Below, one piece after another: positions 51,291 through 60,149 of a stretch of DNA of 64,000 nt; the first letter of the stretch is position 1; the number at the start of each line of letters is the position of its first letter. Origin of the DNA: Candidatus Nitrosotalea bavarica (GTDB lineage: Archaea > Thermoproteota > Nitrososphaeria > Nitrososphaerales > Nitrosopumilaceae); the NCBI RefSeq assembly GCF_900167955.1, contig NZ_FUYK01000007.1, positions 208,173 to 272,172 on the forward strand, written 5' to 3'. Below the pieces are notes generated by a model. It ran no database searches. It saw only the letters and a program-made list of their open reading frames with translations, and had not been told where the DNA came from. Made by a program: the position numbers and the translations under genes.

Positions 51291-51521
51291 TTAGTTTACG
51301 GAAATAAGTGATGTGATGTTATTTATTCCGTCAATTTTGTGCAAATCTATGTCAATTGCAGTCTTGATATCTTGCATATTGTCTGATTGTATGATTATCA
51401 AAACATCATAAATTCCATAAACTGTCTTTACTTCTTTTACTATCGGAATTTTTTTTGCGGTTTCGATTATGTTTTTTTGTTGTTTATAATCGACATTTAA
51501 TAAGACAAAAGCCTCATTCAC
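51291..51521 (-). CDS. stand-alone Lrp/AsnC ligand-binding (RAM) domain protein
   Basis: The 76-residue protein is a single RAM/AsnC effector domain (AFVLLNVDYKQQKNIIETAKKIPIVKEVKTVYGIYDVLIIIQSD) without a DNA-binding helix-turn-helix. Such proteins oligomerise and bind amino acids or small effectors. It is directly upstream of the thioredoxin reductase-like gene with one base between. A second copy is at 57430-57663. Confidence 0.9.
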   Translation of the reverse strand: MNEAFVLLNVDYKQQKNIIETAKKIPIVKEVKTVYGIYDVLIIIQSDNMQDIKTAIDIDLHKIDGINNITSLISVN

Positions 51522-51574
51522 AAGTCAGTATAGAGATCATATCTTAAAAGGCTGTCTAATTGTTTACTTTAAAA

Positions 51575-52399
51575 CTATGTTTCACTTGTAATGTTATTTG
51601 CACTAATTTTGTTTTTTAGTATCTCTATTTCCTTTTTTGCTGTTTCGTATTCTTCCTTTGTTCTTGCAAGAGCCATTTTAATTATCTCAAGTTCTTTTTT
51701 GGCATCCTCGTATTTGGCATTGATTGCTGCAGCAACGGCTCCTGCAGCCTCTACAATTCTCTTTGTACTATCATTTTTTCCTACTGTGGCAAGCTCTGTT
51801 TCTATAAACTCTAACTCTTTCTTGGATAATATGATCTCCTTTTTCTTCATTTCATGTTGATCTTTTAATAATATGATTGCTTTTTCTTCCACTTCTTTGG
51901 ATGATAATATTTTCTCATGTTCTTCTTTTGTAGAAGATACCTTGGATCTCATTTCTTCTAATTCCAAAGCAACATGTTCTTTTTCAGAATTTATTTTTGA
52001 TAATTCATATTGCACTTCACTGATTTGCCGCTTTATCCGTTCTACGTCATTCTGCACGTATTGTGATTTTGTTAACTCCAATTCTTCCTTTGAAATTTTT
52101 ATCTGTTTTGATATGGAATCTCGTTCAGACCTTATGGATTGAATTTCATTTCTTATATCTTCTAATTCTTCTCGTGCGGTTTTAACTTCTAGCGTAACAG
52201 CGTCAAGTTCAGTCTTTGCTTTTTCCAATTCTTGAGAATAGGTTCCAAGCATTATTGCTGTATCTTGAATCTCTTTTTTTAGGTCGATAATTTCTTCTTG
52301 GGCAGCATCGTTTTCCGCTGATCTACGAGTTTTCTTATCTGATTTATCATCTGAAATAGTTTTCTCCGAATCCTTTTTTGTACGCCCAAAAAGTCCCAT
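51575..52399 (-). CDS. long coiled-coil protein (274 aa)
   Basis: Almost the whole protein beyond residue 35 is a coiled coil of repeated E/K/L heptads (ELEKAKTELDAVTLEVKTAREELEDIRNEI...). The N-terminus is basic and disordered. It resembles structural or SMC-like coiled coils without head domains. It has no membrane segment. Possible roles are cytoskeletal or scaffolding; no family is recognised. Confidence 0.72.
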   Translation of the reverse strand: MGLFGRTKKDSEKTISDDKSDKKTRRSAENDAAQEEIIDLKKEIQDTAIMLGTYSQELEKAKTELDAVTLEVKTAREELEDIRNEIQSIRSERDSISKQIKISKEELELTKSQYVQNDVERIKRQISEVQYELSKINSEKEHVALELEEMRSKVSSTKEEHEKILSSKEVEEKAIILLKDQHEMKKKEIILSKKELEFIETELATVGKNDSTKRIVEAAGAVAAAINAKYEDAKKELEIIKMALARTKEEYETAKKEIEILKNKISANNITSET

Positions 52400-52454
52400 T
52401 AGAAGAACTCTGGTTTAAGGTAAGAAAAGTATTGCTTTTGGGGTATGCTTGAAA

Positions 52455-52643
52455 TTATGTTCTTTTTTTTAAAAACGAAATGTAAAAGCCTATCCCACCA
52501 AGCACAAAGCCCAGAACGATGATTATCACACGTTCTATGAGGCCCTGTTTGTAGTAACTTGGAGCAAAGAAAAAAATCAAAATTCCTATTGCGATTAGTA
52601 TTATGCCTGTTCCCTTGGGTCTGTTGTGTTCACTATGAGCCAT
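52455..52643 (-). CDS. two-helix membrane protein (62 aa)
   Basis: A polar His-rich start (AHSEHNRPKGTG) precedes two membrane helices (about 12-28 and 36-56) and a basic end (LKKRT). It begins 2 bases after lysS and is probably translated from the same mRNA. Function unknown. Confidence 0.65.
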   Translation of the reverse strand: MAHSEHNRPKGTGIILIAIGILIFFFAPSYYKQGLIERVIIIVLGFVLGGIGFYISFLKKRT

Positions 52644-52645
52644 GT

Positions 52646-54235
52646 CTATATGTATTCAGAAATCGATGTAGCAATTTTCTTTCTTCCAATATCTATGATC
52701 AAAGGTCCGATTTTTGGACCTCTATCTGATGCTAATATTATTTGATATAGTACTCGAAACAAGTCTTTTGGTTGCATACCATTATCTTTTGCAATTTGAT
52801 ATATAGTATTTTGAAGATCTACTGGTTCTTCTTCTGATGATAATGTACTCACTAGTTGAGTTAAGACTTTTTTTGAAATATCATCTAGTTGAATCTCAAT
52901 TTTTGTTGGATTATCATAATCATCTGCATAATTTCCTGCAAGTGTGATGAGTTCATCTATTTCTTGACTTGATTCTTTTATTGTTCCGTATTCCATTAGT
53001 TTTTTTGTAACAAGAGGTATTCTGTTTTCTCTAAATATTCTGCAGAGTTGAATTAATAATCTATAATTGACATATGGCTTTTGAGTCTTTGGAGGATTTA
53101 GTAGATTCACATATTCGTACAAGCCTTTGGATCTTACCACTCTGGTTTCGTTGTCCAATTTTATTTTTCCAAAGTAAATATTTTCAAGTTCATTGTATTC
53201 ATCCATCAGTGCTGGTATGTCATCAATACCAACTTCACGTGCTCCTGTGATTCTTTTGTAAAGTAACAATAGGATTGTTTTTGCTGTTCCGTATCTAAGC
53301 CAAGCCTGTGAGGTAAGTACATTTCCAAGTGATTTTGATATCTTTTTTCCTCCTTTGTCCAGAAACATTTCATATTTTACATGAGTTGGAGGTGGGAAAT
53401 TTAGAATCTCTTCTGCTACCCAGTCGTTTACCTTTACTGAATCCATGATATCTTTACCATATGCCTCGAATCTGATATCAAAGGCCTGCCACCTTGCGGC
53501 AAATTCTACCTTCCAAGGAAGTTTCCCTAGATCTTTTGTAATATCTGCAATTCCATCATGACCACATCCTTGTAATGGTCTTGAACCAATTGTTGTATCT
53601 GCACATTTGTATTTGATCTTCTTTTCATCAGGCAAATACTCGTATGCCATCGCAGTATACAGCCTGCCGCAATTTGCACATACTGGAAAGTATGGTAATG
53701 TTTCTTGGTATTTTTCTTGACCTACCATCTCTGCAATCTTTTCACCAATTTTTTTACTGTTTGTCAATATTGTATGAATCTGATCTTTGAGTAGTCCATT
53801 ACGGTATGTATCGACTCCTCGTTGAAACTTGTACTCTATTCCAAGTTTGTCAAGACCGTCCAAAAGGAGGCTACTCATATGGAGACCGTAAGAATCATGA
53901 CATCCAAATGGATCTGGAATAAAGGAGACAGGTTTTCCAATGTGTTCTTTTAGAGATTCTGGTAACCCCTCGGGAATTTTTCGTAATCCGTCTAAATCAT
54001 CAGAATATGCAATTAATTCTGATTTATATCCAAAATTTTCAAGAGCGAGTTTTACTCCATATGCTCTAACTGCATCACCTAAACTTCCAAGGTGAGGAAT
54101 TCCTGATGCCCCTAGACCACTTTCTACTCTGATTAGGTCAGTCTTTCTTCCAAGTGTTTTTTCTCTTTGTAAAAGGTCATCTGCAAGTTTGTCTATCCAT
54201 GTTCCTCTGCCGATTATTTGTTGCTCTTCTTCCAT
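52646..54235 (-). CDS. lysS: lysyl-tRNA synthetase, class I
   Basis: The class I (archaeal LysRS-I) enzyme has the HIGH-type motif IPHLGSLGD at about 46-54 and the KMSKS-type KISKSLGN. A zinc cluster (CANCGRLY...CADTTIGSRPLQGC) lies in the insertion. The 529-residue length is normal. Its ATG shares one base with the elp3 stop (TAATG), indicating coupling with the tRNA-modification gene. Confidence 0.96.
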   Translation of the reverse strand: MEEEQQIIGRGTWIDKLADDLLQREKTLGRKTDLIRVESGLGASGIPHLGSLGDAVRAYGVKLALENFGYKSELIAYSDDLDGLRKIPEGLPESLKEHIGKPVSFIPDPFGCHDSYGLHMSSLLLDGLDKLGIEYKFQRGVDTYRNGLLKDQIHTILTNSKKIGEKIAEMVGQEKYQETLPYFPVCANCGRLYTAMAYEYLPDEKKIKYKCADTTIGSRPLQGCGHDGIADITKDLGKLPWKVEFAARWQAFDIRFEAYGKDIMDSVKVNDWVAEEILNFPPPTHVKYEMFLDKGGKKISKSLGNVLTSQAWLRYGTAKTILLLLYKRITGAREVGIDDIPALMDEYNELENIYFGKIKLDNETRVVRSKGLYEYVNLLNPPKTQKPYVNYRLLIQLCRIFRENRIPLVTKKLMEYGTIKESSQEIDELITLAGNYADDYDNPTKIEIQLDDISKKVLTQLVSTLSSEEEPVDLQNTIYQIAKDNGMQPKDLFRVLYQIILASDRGPKIGPLIIDIGRKKIATSISEYI

Positions 54236-55821
54236 TATTTCAAATCCTTTGACATGTATGGTCCAAGAGGAACATAACCTAGTTTTCGATAATACTCTCT
54301 TGTTCCCACCGCACTTATTACTAACAATCTCTTTGAGTCCAATTCTTCTTTTGAGATTTTCTCTGCTTCACTGACCAAGTTTTTTCCTAATCCTAAATGC
54401 TGTATTCCGTCCTGATCCCTTTCTCCCAATTTTAATGACTTACCATATACGTGAATTTCCCTTACTATGCATGTATTTCCAGCAACTTCGCTTCTATGCG
54501 CCATGGCACTTGGTTTTCTTAATCTTAAAAATCCGAATATTCTGTCCTTGGAATCATCATATGACAAGAAAACTTCTCGTCCCTGTGAGGAATCATAGTT
54601 TTCTCTGTGTAGTTTTATGTCATCAATGTTCATTGTGTTTTCAGATAATCCTGCTTCTCTACATCTAATGCATTTGCAAGAAATGTTTTGTTTTTTTAGA
54701 TTTTGCTGGACAATTTGACGCAAGTTTCCAAGTTTTGGTCCTGCAACTATTTGATCTGATGATATCTCTCTTTGGACTCTCATTATTCTTGCCCATCTTG
54801 GAATGATTTTTTTAATCTCTGTTAGGACTCTTACCATCTCATCATCTGAATATGGTATGAATTTTCCTTCCTTATACATATCATAGAGAGGAGTATTCTC
54901 AAGAACCAAGGTAGGATATATTTTTAGCATGTCTGGTCTCAATTCTGGATCGGAAAATAACTGCTTAAAATCCGAAATATCATCTTCTGGGGTCATTGAA
55001 GGAAGGCCTGGCATCATATGAGCCACAATTTTGTAACCTGCATCTTTTGATATTTGGAATGATTCTATTACATCTTTGTAGGTATGTCCTCTGTTTACAA
55101 TTTTGTATACTTTTTCATGAAGACTCTGTACCCCTATCTCAACTCTTGTTACTCCGTATTCTAGCATCCAGTCTACATGTTCTTTCTTACAATAATCTGG
55201 CTTGGTCTCTATGGTAAATCCCACATTCCTAAAATTTGCTTTCTCGTTATTTTTCTTGGCTGATTCTAAATCTGGTGAATCAAATCCGTTTAAAGCATCA
55301 AAACATGATTTGATGAAATTTGTCTGATAACTATGCGGCATGAAAAGAAATGTTCCACCTACTATCACTAGTTCTAGTTTTGTACTATCATGACCACATG
55401 CAATAAGATGTTCAAGTTTGTCTAAAATTTGCTTTTTTGGATCATAACTGTTTGCTATGGCATTCTGTGTAGAAGGTTCTCGTCCTGTGTAACTATTTGG
55501 AGTATTAAACTCGATACCTCCAGGACAATAACTACATCTTCCATGTGGACACGCATATGGTTTTGGCATCAATGCAATCACGGCAACACCTGATGCTGTC
55601 TTGACAGGTTTTCTTACTAGAGCTTTTTGAAGCCTAATGTAGTCTGTACCTGTTACATGTGCAAGTATCTCATAATTTCTTGGAATTCTCTCTAGCGCGT
55701 ATTTTATACAAATTCTTTTGACTTCTCTTTTTGTATCCTTGTCTGTAGGATTTAAAATGGAAAGAAGATTATTAGATATCTCTTTACATGCATCCTCAAA
55801 CGTCACATCTGCTTTTTGCAC
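54235..55821 (-). CDS. elp3: Elp3 tRNA uridine(34) acetyltransferase
   Basis: Archaeal Elp3 forms the cm5U-type precursor at the wobble uridine of tRNA. The radical SAM domain has Cys91-x4-Cys96-x2-Cys99 (CPHGRCSYCPGG). A GNAT domain closes the C-terminus (EIHVYGKSLKLGE...GLGKNLVSEAEKISKEE). A cysteine pair (CKCIRCRE) also occurs. The 528-residue length is normal. It forms an operon with lysS. Confidence 0.95.
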   Translation of the reverse strand: MQKADVTFEDACKEISNNLLSILNPTDKDTKREVKRICIKYALERIPRNYEILAHVTGTDYIRLQKALVRKPVKTASGVAVIALMPKPYACPHGRCSYCPGGIEFNTPNSYTGREPSTQNAIANSYDPKKQILDKLEHLIACGHDSTKLELVIVGGTFLFMPHSYQTNFIKSCFDALNGFDSPDLESAKKNNEKANFRNVGFTIETKPDYCKKEHVDWMLEYGVTRVEIGVQSLHEKVYKIVNRGHTYKDVIESFQISKDAGYKIVAHMMPGLPSMTPEDDISDFKQLFSDPELRPDMLKIYPTLVLENTPLYDMYKEGKFIPYSDDEMVRVLTEIKKIIPRWARIMRVQREISSDQIVAGPKLGNLRQIVQQNLKKQNISCKCIRCREAGLSENTMNIDDIKLHRENYDSSQGREVFLSYDDSKDRIFGFLRLRKPSAMAHRSEVAGNTCIVREIHVYGKSLKLGERDQDGIQHLGLGKNLVSEAEKISKEELDSKRLLVISAVGTREYYRKLGYVPLGPYMSKDLK

Positions 55822-55896
55822 GACTTGTTAGAATGAATTTGGGTATTAAATCCTAATCTAGAATCCTTGGGTAAATTTTCTGATTTTCACATGTAG

Positions 55897-56916
55897 TTAT
55901 GCTATTCTTAGTTTGTCTATGTAGACGCCATTTTTCTCAATTATTTTGCCAATTTGCCTATTGTGGAATCCATGTTTTTTGAAGATTTGACCTATTCGCA
56001 CTTCTTCTTCTTTTGGTGTAATTAGGCAAAATCCAATTCCCATGTTAAATGTCTTGTACATCTCTTTTCTTGCAACGCCTTGATTCTCAATTATTTGAAA
56101 TATTGGAGGGGACTCGGGCAGGTTATCTAGCATAAATCCTGTCTTTTTTAGTCTCAAAAGCTTGGTAAATGAACCACCTGTTATATGTGCCAGTCCGTGG
56201 ATGTTGCATTCTCTGATTGCTTGCAAAACTGGTTTAACATAGATCTCAGTAGGTTCAAGAAGTACATCACCAAGAACGCCGATACCTTTTATCTTTTCTC
56301 GCATAGAGTATTTTGAAAGAACCTTTCTTGCAAGTGAATATCCGTTTGAGTGTAATCCACTACTGTTTACTCCTATGATGATATCACCTTTTTTTATTTT
56401 GTTGCCCAGAATCATGTCTTGCTTGTTAAGAATTCCTACCACCATTCCTGCTAAATCAAAAGAAAAATTCTTTCCTGATATCAAATCAGGCAATATTGCA
56501 GTCTCACCTCCCACTATGGGAACTTGAGCAACTTTTGCACCTTTTACAAGCCCTCGAACTATTTGCTTGAATATTTCTTGATCATTTCTATTAGCTGCTA
56601 TATAATCAACAAAAGATATGGGAACTGCACCAGTACATATTATGTCATTTACATTCATTGCAACACAGTCTATTCCAACAGTATCGTATTTTTTCATAGA
56701 TTGTGCAATCATGACTTTGGTTCCAACACCATCTGTATGAGTTGCCAATAACGTACCTCCTGGTATCTCTACAATTCCTGCATAGTGTCCAAATCCAGAT
56801 ATTGTCTTGGCTTTTTTTTGCAACTTGTGAGTGGATGCAATGAGTTTTCCGATACTTGTCTGACTCTGTTTTATCTTACTGATATCGATACCTGTGTCTT
56901 TGTAAGTAATTCCCAA
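55897..56916 (-). CDS. purM: phosphoribosylformylglycinamidine cyclo-ligase
   Basis: PurM makes aminoimidazole ribotide in purine synthesis, the compound also used by ThiC. Seen are GFGHYAGIVEIPGGTLLATHTDGVGTK, the VAMNVNDIICTGAVP motif, GGETAILPDL and GLAHITGGSFTKLLRL. The 339-residue length is normal. It stands alone, downstream of a winged-helix gene on the same strand. Confidence 0.95.
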   Translation of the reverse strand: MGITYKDTGIDISKIKQSQTSIGKLIASTHKLQKKAKTISGFGHYAGIVEIPGGTLLATHTDGVGTKVMIAQSMKKYDTVGIDCVAMNVNDIICTGAVPISFVDYIAANRNDQEIFKQIVRGLVKGAKVAQVPIVGGETAILPDLISGKNFSFDLAGMVVGILNKQDMILGNKIKKGDIIIGVNSSGLHSNGYSLARKVLSKYSMREKIKGIGVLGDVLLEPTEIYVKPVLQAIRECNIHGLAHITGGSFTKLLRLKKTGFMLDNLPESPPIFQIIENQGVARKEMYKTFNMGIGFCLITPKEEEVRIGQIFKKHGFHNRQIGKIIEKNGVYIDKLRIA

Positions 56917-56963
56917 TGAATCTGCTCTATGTGATTGGAATAAAAGAATTATGTAATTGCATC

Positions 56964-57308
56964 CTAGTTGCTTTTTTGCATGAATAGATCCAACATTGTT
57001 CTTCCCTTGTCAGTTATGGAATATACCATATTTGATCCACTGGGTTCCTTGCTTATGAAATTGTATGATACACACAGATGAAGGTAATTAAGAAACGATC
57101 TCTTCATTCTGATATTTGATTTTACATATAGATCAGAGAAAGTCATGGGATTGCATCTTAGTTGATACAATAATTTTAGGATGGAAATGGTACTAAAATC
57201 TCTAGTTCTTGCTTTTACTGCATCTAATACCTGTTCATCTCTTTTTATGATGAAATCTGAGAAGTGATCTGCTACTTCCACTGATATGTACGTCATTCTA
57301 GTTTTCAT
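56964..57308 (-). CDS. winged-helix regulator (114 aa)
   Basis: A small winged-helix protein with FSTISILKLLYQLRCNPMTFSDLYVKSNIRMKRSFLNYLHLCVSYNFISKEPSGSNMVYSITDKGRTML, matching the archaeal wHTH fold. No ligand domain is fused. A perfect inverted repeat lies between its expected TATA box and ATG, suggesting autoregulation. The neighbouring RAM gene is divergent. Confidence 0.78.
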   Translation of the reverse strand: MKTRMTYISVEVADHFSDFIIKRDEQVLDAVKARTRDFSTISILKLLYQLRCNPMTFSDLYVKSNIRMKRSFLNYLHLCVSYNFISKEPSGSNMVYSITDKGRTMLDLFMQKSN

Positions 57309-57310
57309 GT

Positions 57311-57328
57311 TACGGTATTGGTACCGTA
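57311..57328. promoter_or_regulatory. candidate operator of the winged-helix gene
   Basis: TACGGTA-ttgg-TACCGTA is a perfect 7-bp inverted repeat starting 3 bases upstream of the ATG at 57308, and a TATA-like stretch (AATAAGGTATAG on the minus strand) lies just beyond. A dimeric regulator bound here would block transcription of its own gene. Confidence 0.5.
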
Positions 57329-57429
57329 CTATACCTTATTAATTCTAGCTAGGTGAATTTTTTGAGCTTAGTAATAGCTTTTTTGGACAAATTCAATCTG
57401 TTTTTATTCTAGACATACTGACTTTTTAC

Positions 57430-57663
57430 ATGCATAGCGCCTTTGTTTTGATGAATGCAGAACTTGGGAAAGAACTTCAAATTGTAAACGAAATAAAAAA
57501 AATACCCCATGTAAAAGAAGTCTATCCAGTTTATGGTGTCTATGACGTATTGATGATTATTGAATCTGATTCAATGGAATCCTTGAGGGAAACTATAACT
57601 GATCAGATAAGAAAATTAGATGGAATAAAATCTACGCTTACTATGATTATAGTTAAAGATTAA
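57430..57663 (+). CDS. stand-alone Lrp/AsnC ligand-binding (RAM) domain protein
   Basis: The 77-residue RAM domain (AFVLMNAELGKELQIVNEIKKIPHVKEVYPVYGVYDVLMIIESD) is close to the protein at 51291-51521 and likewise lacks DNA-binding helices. It may bind amino acids and modulate a full-length Lrp protein or enzyme. It is divergent from a winged-helix gene. Confidence 0.9.
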   Translation: MHSAFVLMNAELGKELQIVNEIKKIPHVKEVYPVYGVYDVLMIIESDSMESLRETITDQIRKLDGIKSTLTMIIVKD

Positions 57664-57783
57664 TAAATTAAAAAATAAATCACTTTTTATTATTGCGATT
57701 TTTTATTGATATTTCTGATTCTACTTGTCTGAAATTTAATTTGTAGTCACAAATAATAATACTTGATTTGATATAAATATTCA

Positions 57784-58800
57784 GTGACCGCTAATGTGCT
57801 TTTATTACTTGGTTGGTTGGGAGAACTAATTTTTGCTAGTTGGTTACTATCTGATGGAGCCGAACACCTGGCAGAAAGGTGGGGTGGAAGATTTGTCGGT
57901 AGGACATTACTTAGTGTGGCGACAACATTACCAGAAATAGGGATAGTTGTTGCTGCCTCTAAAGATGGATCATACGGCACAGCGCTAGGTTCTGCACTTG
58001 GAAGTAATTTATTCATGATGACTTTTGGATTGGCAATCATGTTGATTATAGCAACTACACGTCTTTCAAAAGCACCACAAAAATTCATTGATGTTAAAGA
58101 ATTTGGATTGGATAAAATTTTTCTGATAATAACCGCCGTTGCTGGTGCGGTCATGTTCATCGACGGTTATAATTTTATGGATGGACTAGTGTTTGTAGGA
58201 CTGTTTGCCATCTATATGGGATTTGCTTTTAGCGAGATGAGGAAAGAAAAGAAGGCAATGAAGGTGGTACCATTTAAGGTACATCTTCATGAAAATCCAT
58301 CACAGATAAAATCAAAAAAACACTTTACACGTGCAATGTTTCTCTTCATTGCGGGTACTGTGGGAATATTTATTGGAGCAGAACCATTTGTACACTCCCT
58401 AGAAGGCGTATCTGTAGACATGGGTATTTCAGTGGTTATACTTGCTGTAATAGTAAGTCCCATCGCAGGTGAAATGCCTGAAAAAATATCCATGATCTTA
58501 CTTGCAAGAAAAAGTGCAAATGGAGCATCTATAGCAGTCGCAAATGTTCTTGGATCTAAAATATTGAACAATACGCTACTACTTGCTATTGCCATTTTTG
58601 CTACCATGAGTTACAAAGGATTTACTGCAAAAATACCAAACACCGCAATGTTGGAAAATCAAATGATACTTGTTACCATAATTACAATTATTGCATTAAT
58701 TCCAATGTTTAGGAACAAAATGGGCCTAAAATCTGGAATAATGCTCCTTATTTTGTATGTGGTAGGAATTGGCATGCAATTTGTTCTACCATCTCTCTAG
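57784..58800 (+). CDS. Na+/Ca2+ exchanger-type cation antiporter (CaCA)
   Basis: The 338-residue membrane protein has the two inverted alpha repeats of CaCA exchangers: GRTLLSVATTLPEIGIV near residue 40, and VILAVIVSPIAGEMPEKIS plus ANVLGSKILNNTLL in the second half. About ten helices are predicted. The alpha-repeat acid in each half is kept (LPE and MPE). The transported ions (Ca2+, Na+, H+) are not decided. The stop overlaps the convergent gene by 4 bases. Confidence 0.88.
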   Translation: MTANVLLLLGWLGELIFASWLLSDGAEHLAERWGGRFVGRTLLSVATTLPEIGIVVAASKDGSYGTALGSALGSNLFMMTFGLAIMLIIATTRLSKAPQKFIDVKEFGLDKIFLIITAVAGAVMFIDGYNFMDGLVFVGLFAIYMGFAFSEMRKEKKAMKVVPFKVHLHENPSQIKSKKHFTRAMFLFIAGTVGIFIGAEPFVHSLEGVSVDMGISVVILAVIVSPIAGEMPEKISMILLARKSANGASIAVANVLGSKILNNTLLLAIAIFATMSYKGFTAKIPNTAMLENQMILVTIITIIALIPMFRNKMGLKSGIMLLILYVVGIGMQFVLPSL

Positions 58801-60149
58801 ATTGGAGTTGCTTTTACTGAACCAACCTTAACAGTAGGTGTTATGGATGGCAAAGAACTCCACTGGAGAATATTTTTTGAATCATTTCCAACTGATAAAA
58901 TATTTCTAAGCATTGTCTTTAGATTGTGAACTATTCTAACAGACCTGCCAGGGTGAACTATTTTGCCATTTTCTATTATTCTTATTCCACTTCGCGCAGT
59001 ACATGAAAAATCGCCCTGTTCTGGATTTACAGGATATGTATACCATAATCTTCCAATCAGTAATCCTTTTTTTGTTTCTTGAATGATTTCATTTTTGGTA
59101 TCATTGCCATTTGGAACTTTCAAGTTATGTGGCATGGGAATTGGAATGGATTGCGTAGATCTTCCCACTGGCGAACCTGGCCTTCCCGCATTTCCACTTG
59201 ACCCAGTTCCATTCTTAAATGCCTCAAAAGAATCTGAAAACAAACCAGTCAAGACTCCTGATTTTATTAAAAATTGAGGTGATGTTGCAGTTCCCTCATC
59301 ATCAAATGGTTTGCTGCCAATACTATCTGGACTATGTGGATCGTCCATTAGACTAAAATTCTCATTTGAAATGATATTACCCAATTTGTCTGAAAAGCAA
59401 CTTCGTTTCTCAGAATATGTCTTTAAATTAAAGTTTGAAGAAAAAACAAATGCTAACAGCTCCCCAAATGCATAAGGCTCAAAAATTATATCATAGGAAT
59501 CTTGTTCAATTCTCTTTGGACTGATTGAATTTATGCACATCTCTAAAGCATCACTGCCGACATTTTGTGGTGAAAAACTCTCAAGAGTTCTTGAACAATT
59601 CGTGCCTATGCCGCTGACTGGCAAGTCTGATTCAGAGTCAGCATTTATTGTTCCTGTGATGAATGTAGAATCATCTGAATAATCCATGCCGTTTGTATTC
59701 ATTATCTGAAAATGCTCTGAAACGATATTAAGAGAACCAGAAATTCTTGTTATGTTGCCGTGACTGGCAGAATTTATCATTTCATTTGCAATATCTATTG
59801 CTCTGGTACCTGTTATGTTGGCAAGATGTGGATCATAGGTTTTTGCTATTTTCATTATATTTGAAGGAAATGGGAGTGATTTCCAAAAATTCTTTGGTCG
59901 CACAAATGATTTTGTCTTTAAAATTTTCTCTAGAAAATTTTCTTCATTGCTTAAAAATGATCTAGATGACATTATTTTCTTTTCATGAATAATGCGTACT
60001 GCAACAGAATCTTCTTGATTGTGCTTTATCTCTGCTATTTCAGAGTCAGTTATTCTTACCGTTGTAATATTTTTCTGTATTGAGATCGCTTCACATTCAT
60101 CCAAATGCAGAGCCTTTGATTTTTTGAGTATGTCATCACAGTATGACAA
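58797..60149 (-). CDS. tldE: TldD/PmbA-family protein (TldE type)
   Basis: This 450-residue protein belongs to the modulator-of-gyrase family: N-terminal AISIQKNITTVRITDSEIAEI, and C-terminal domain with DDEGTATSPQFLIKSGVLTGLFSDSF and GDFSCTARSGIRIIENGKI. The TldD partner carrying the HExxxH zinc site is absent; no such motif is seen here, so this is the TldE/PmbA half. It starts with TTG, immediately after cofH with no gap, so it is probably cotranscribed. Confidence 0.86.
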   Translation of the reverse strand: MSYCDDILKKSKALHLDECEAISIQKNITTVRITDSEIAEIKHNQEDSVAVRIIHEKKIMSSRSFLSNEENFLEKILKTKSFVRPKNFWKSLPFPSNIMKIAKTYDPHLANITGTRAIDIANEMINSASHGNITRISGSLNIVSEHFQIMNTNGMDYSDDSTFITGTINADSESDLPVSGIGTNCSRTLESFSPQNVGSDALEMCINSISPKRIEQDSYDIIFEPYAFGELLAFVFSSNFNLKTYSEKRSCFSDKLGNIISNENFSLMDDPHSPDSIGSKPFDDEGTATSPQFLIKSGVLTGLFSDSFEAFKNGTGSSGNAGRPGSPVGRSTQSIPIPMPHNLKVPNGNDTKNEIIQETKKGLLIGRLWYTYPVNPEQGDFSCTARSGIRIIENGKIVHPGRSVRIVHNLKTMLRNILSVGNDSKNILQWSSLPSITPTVKVGSVKATPI

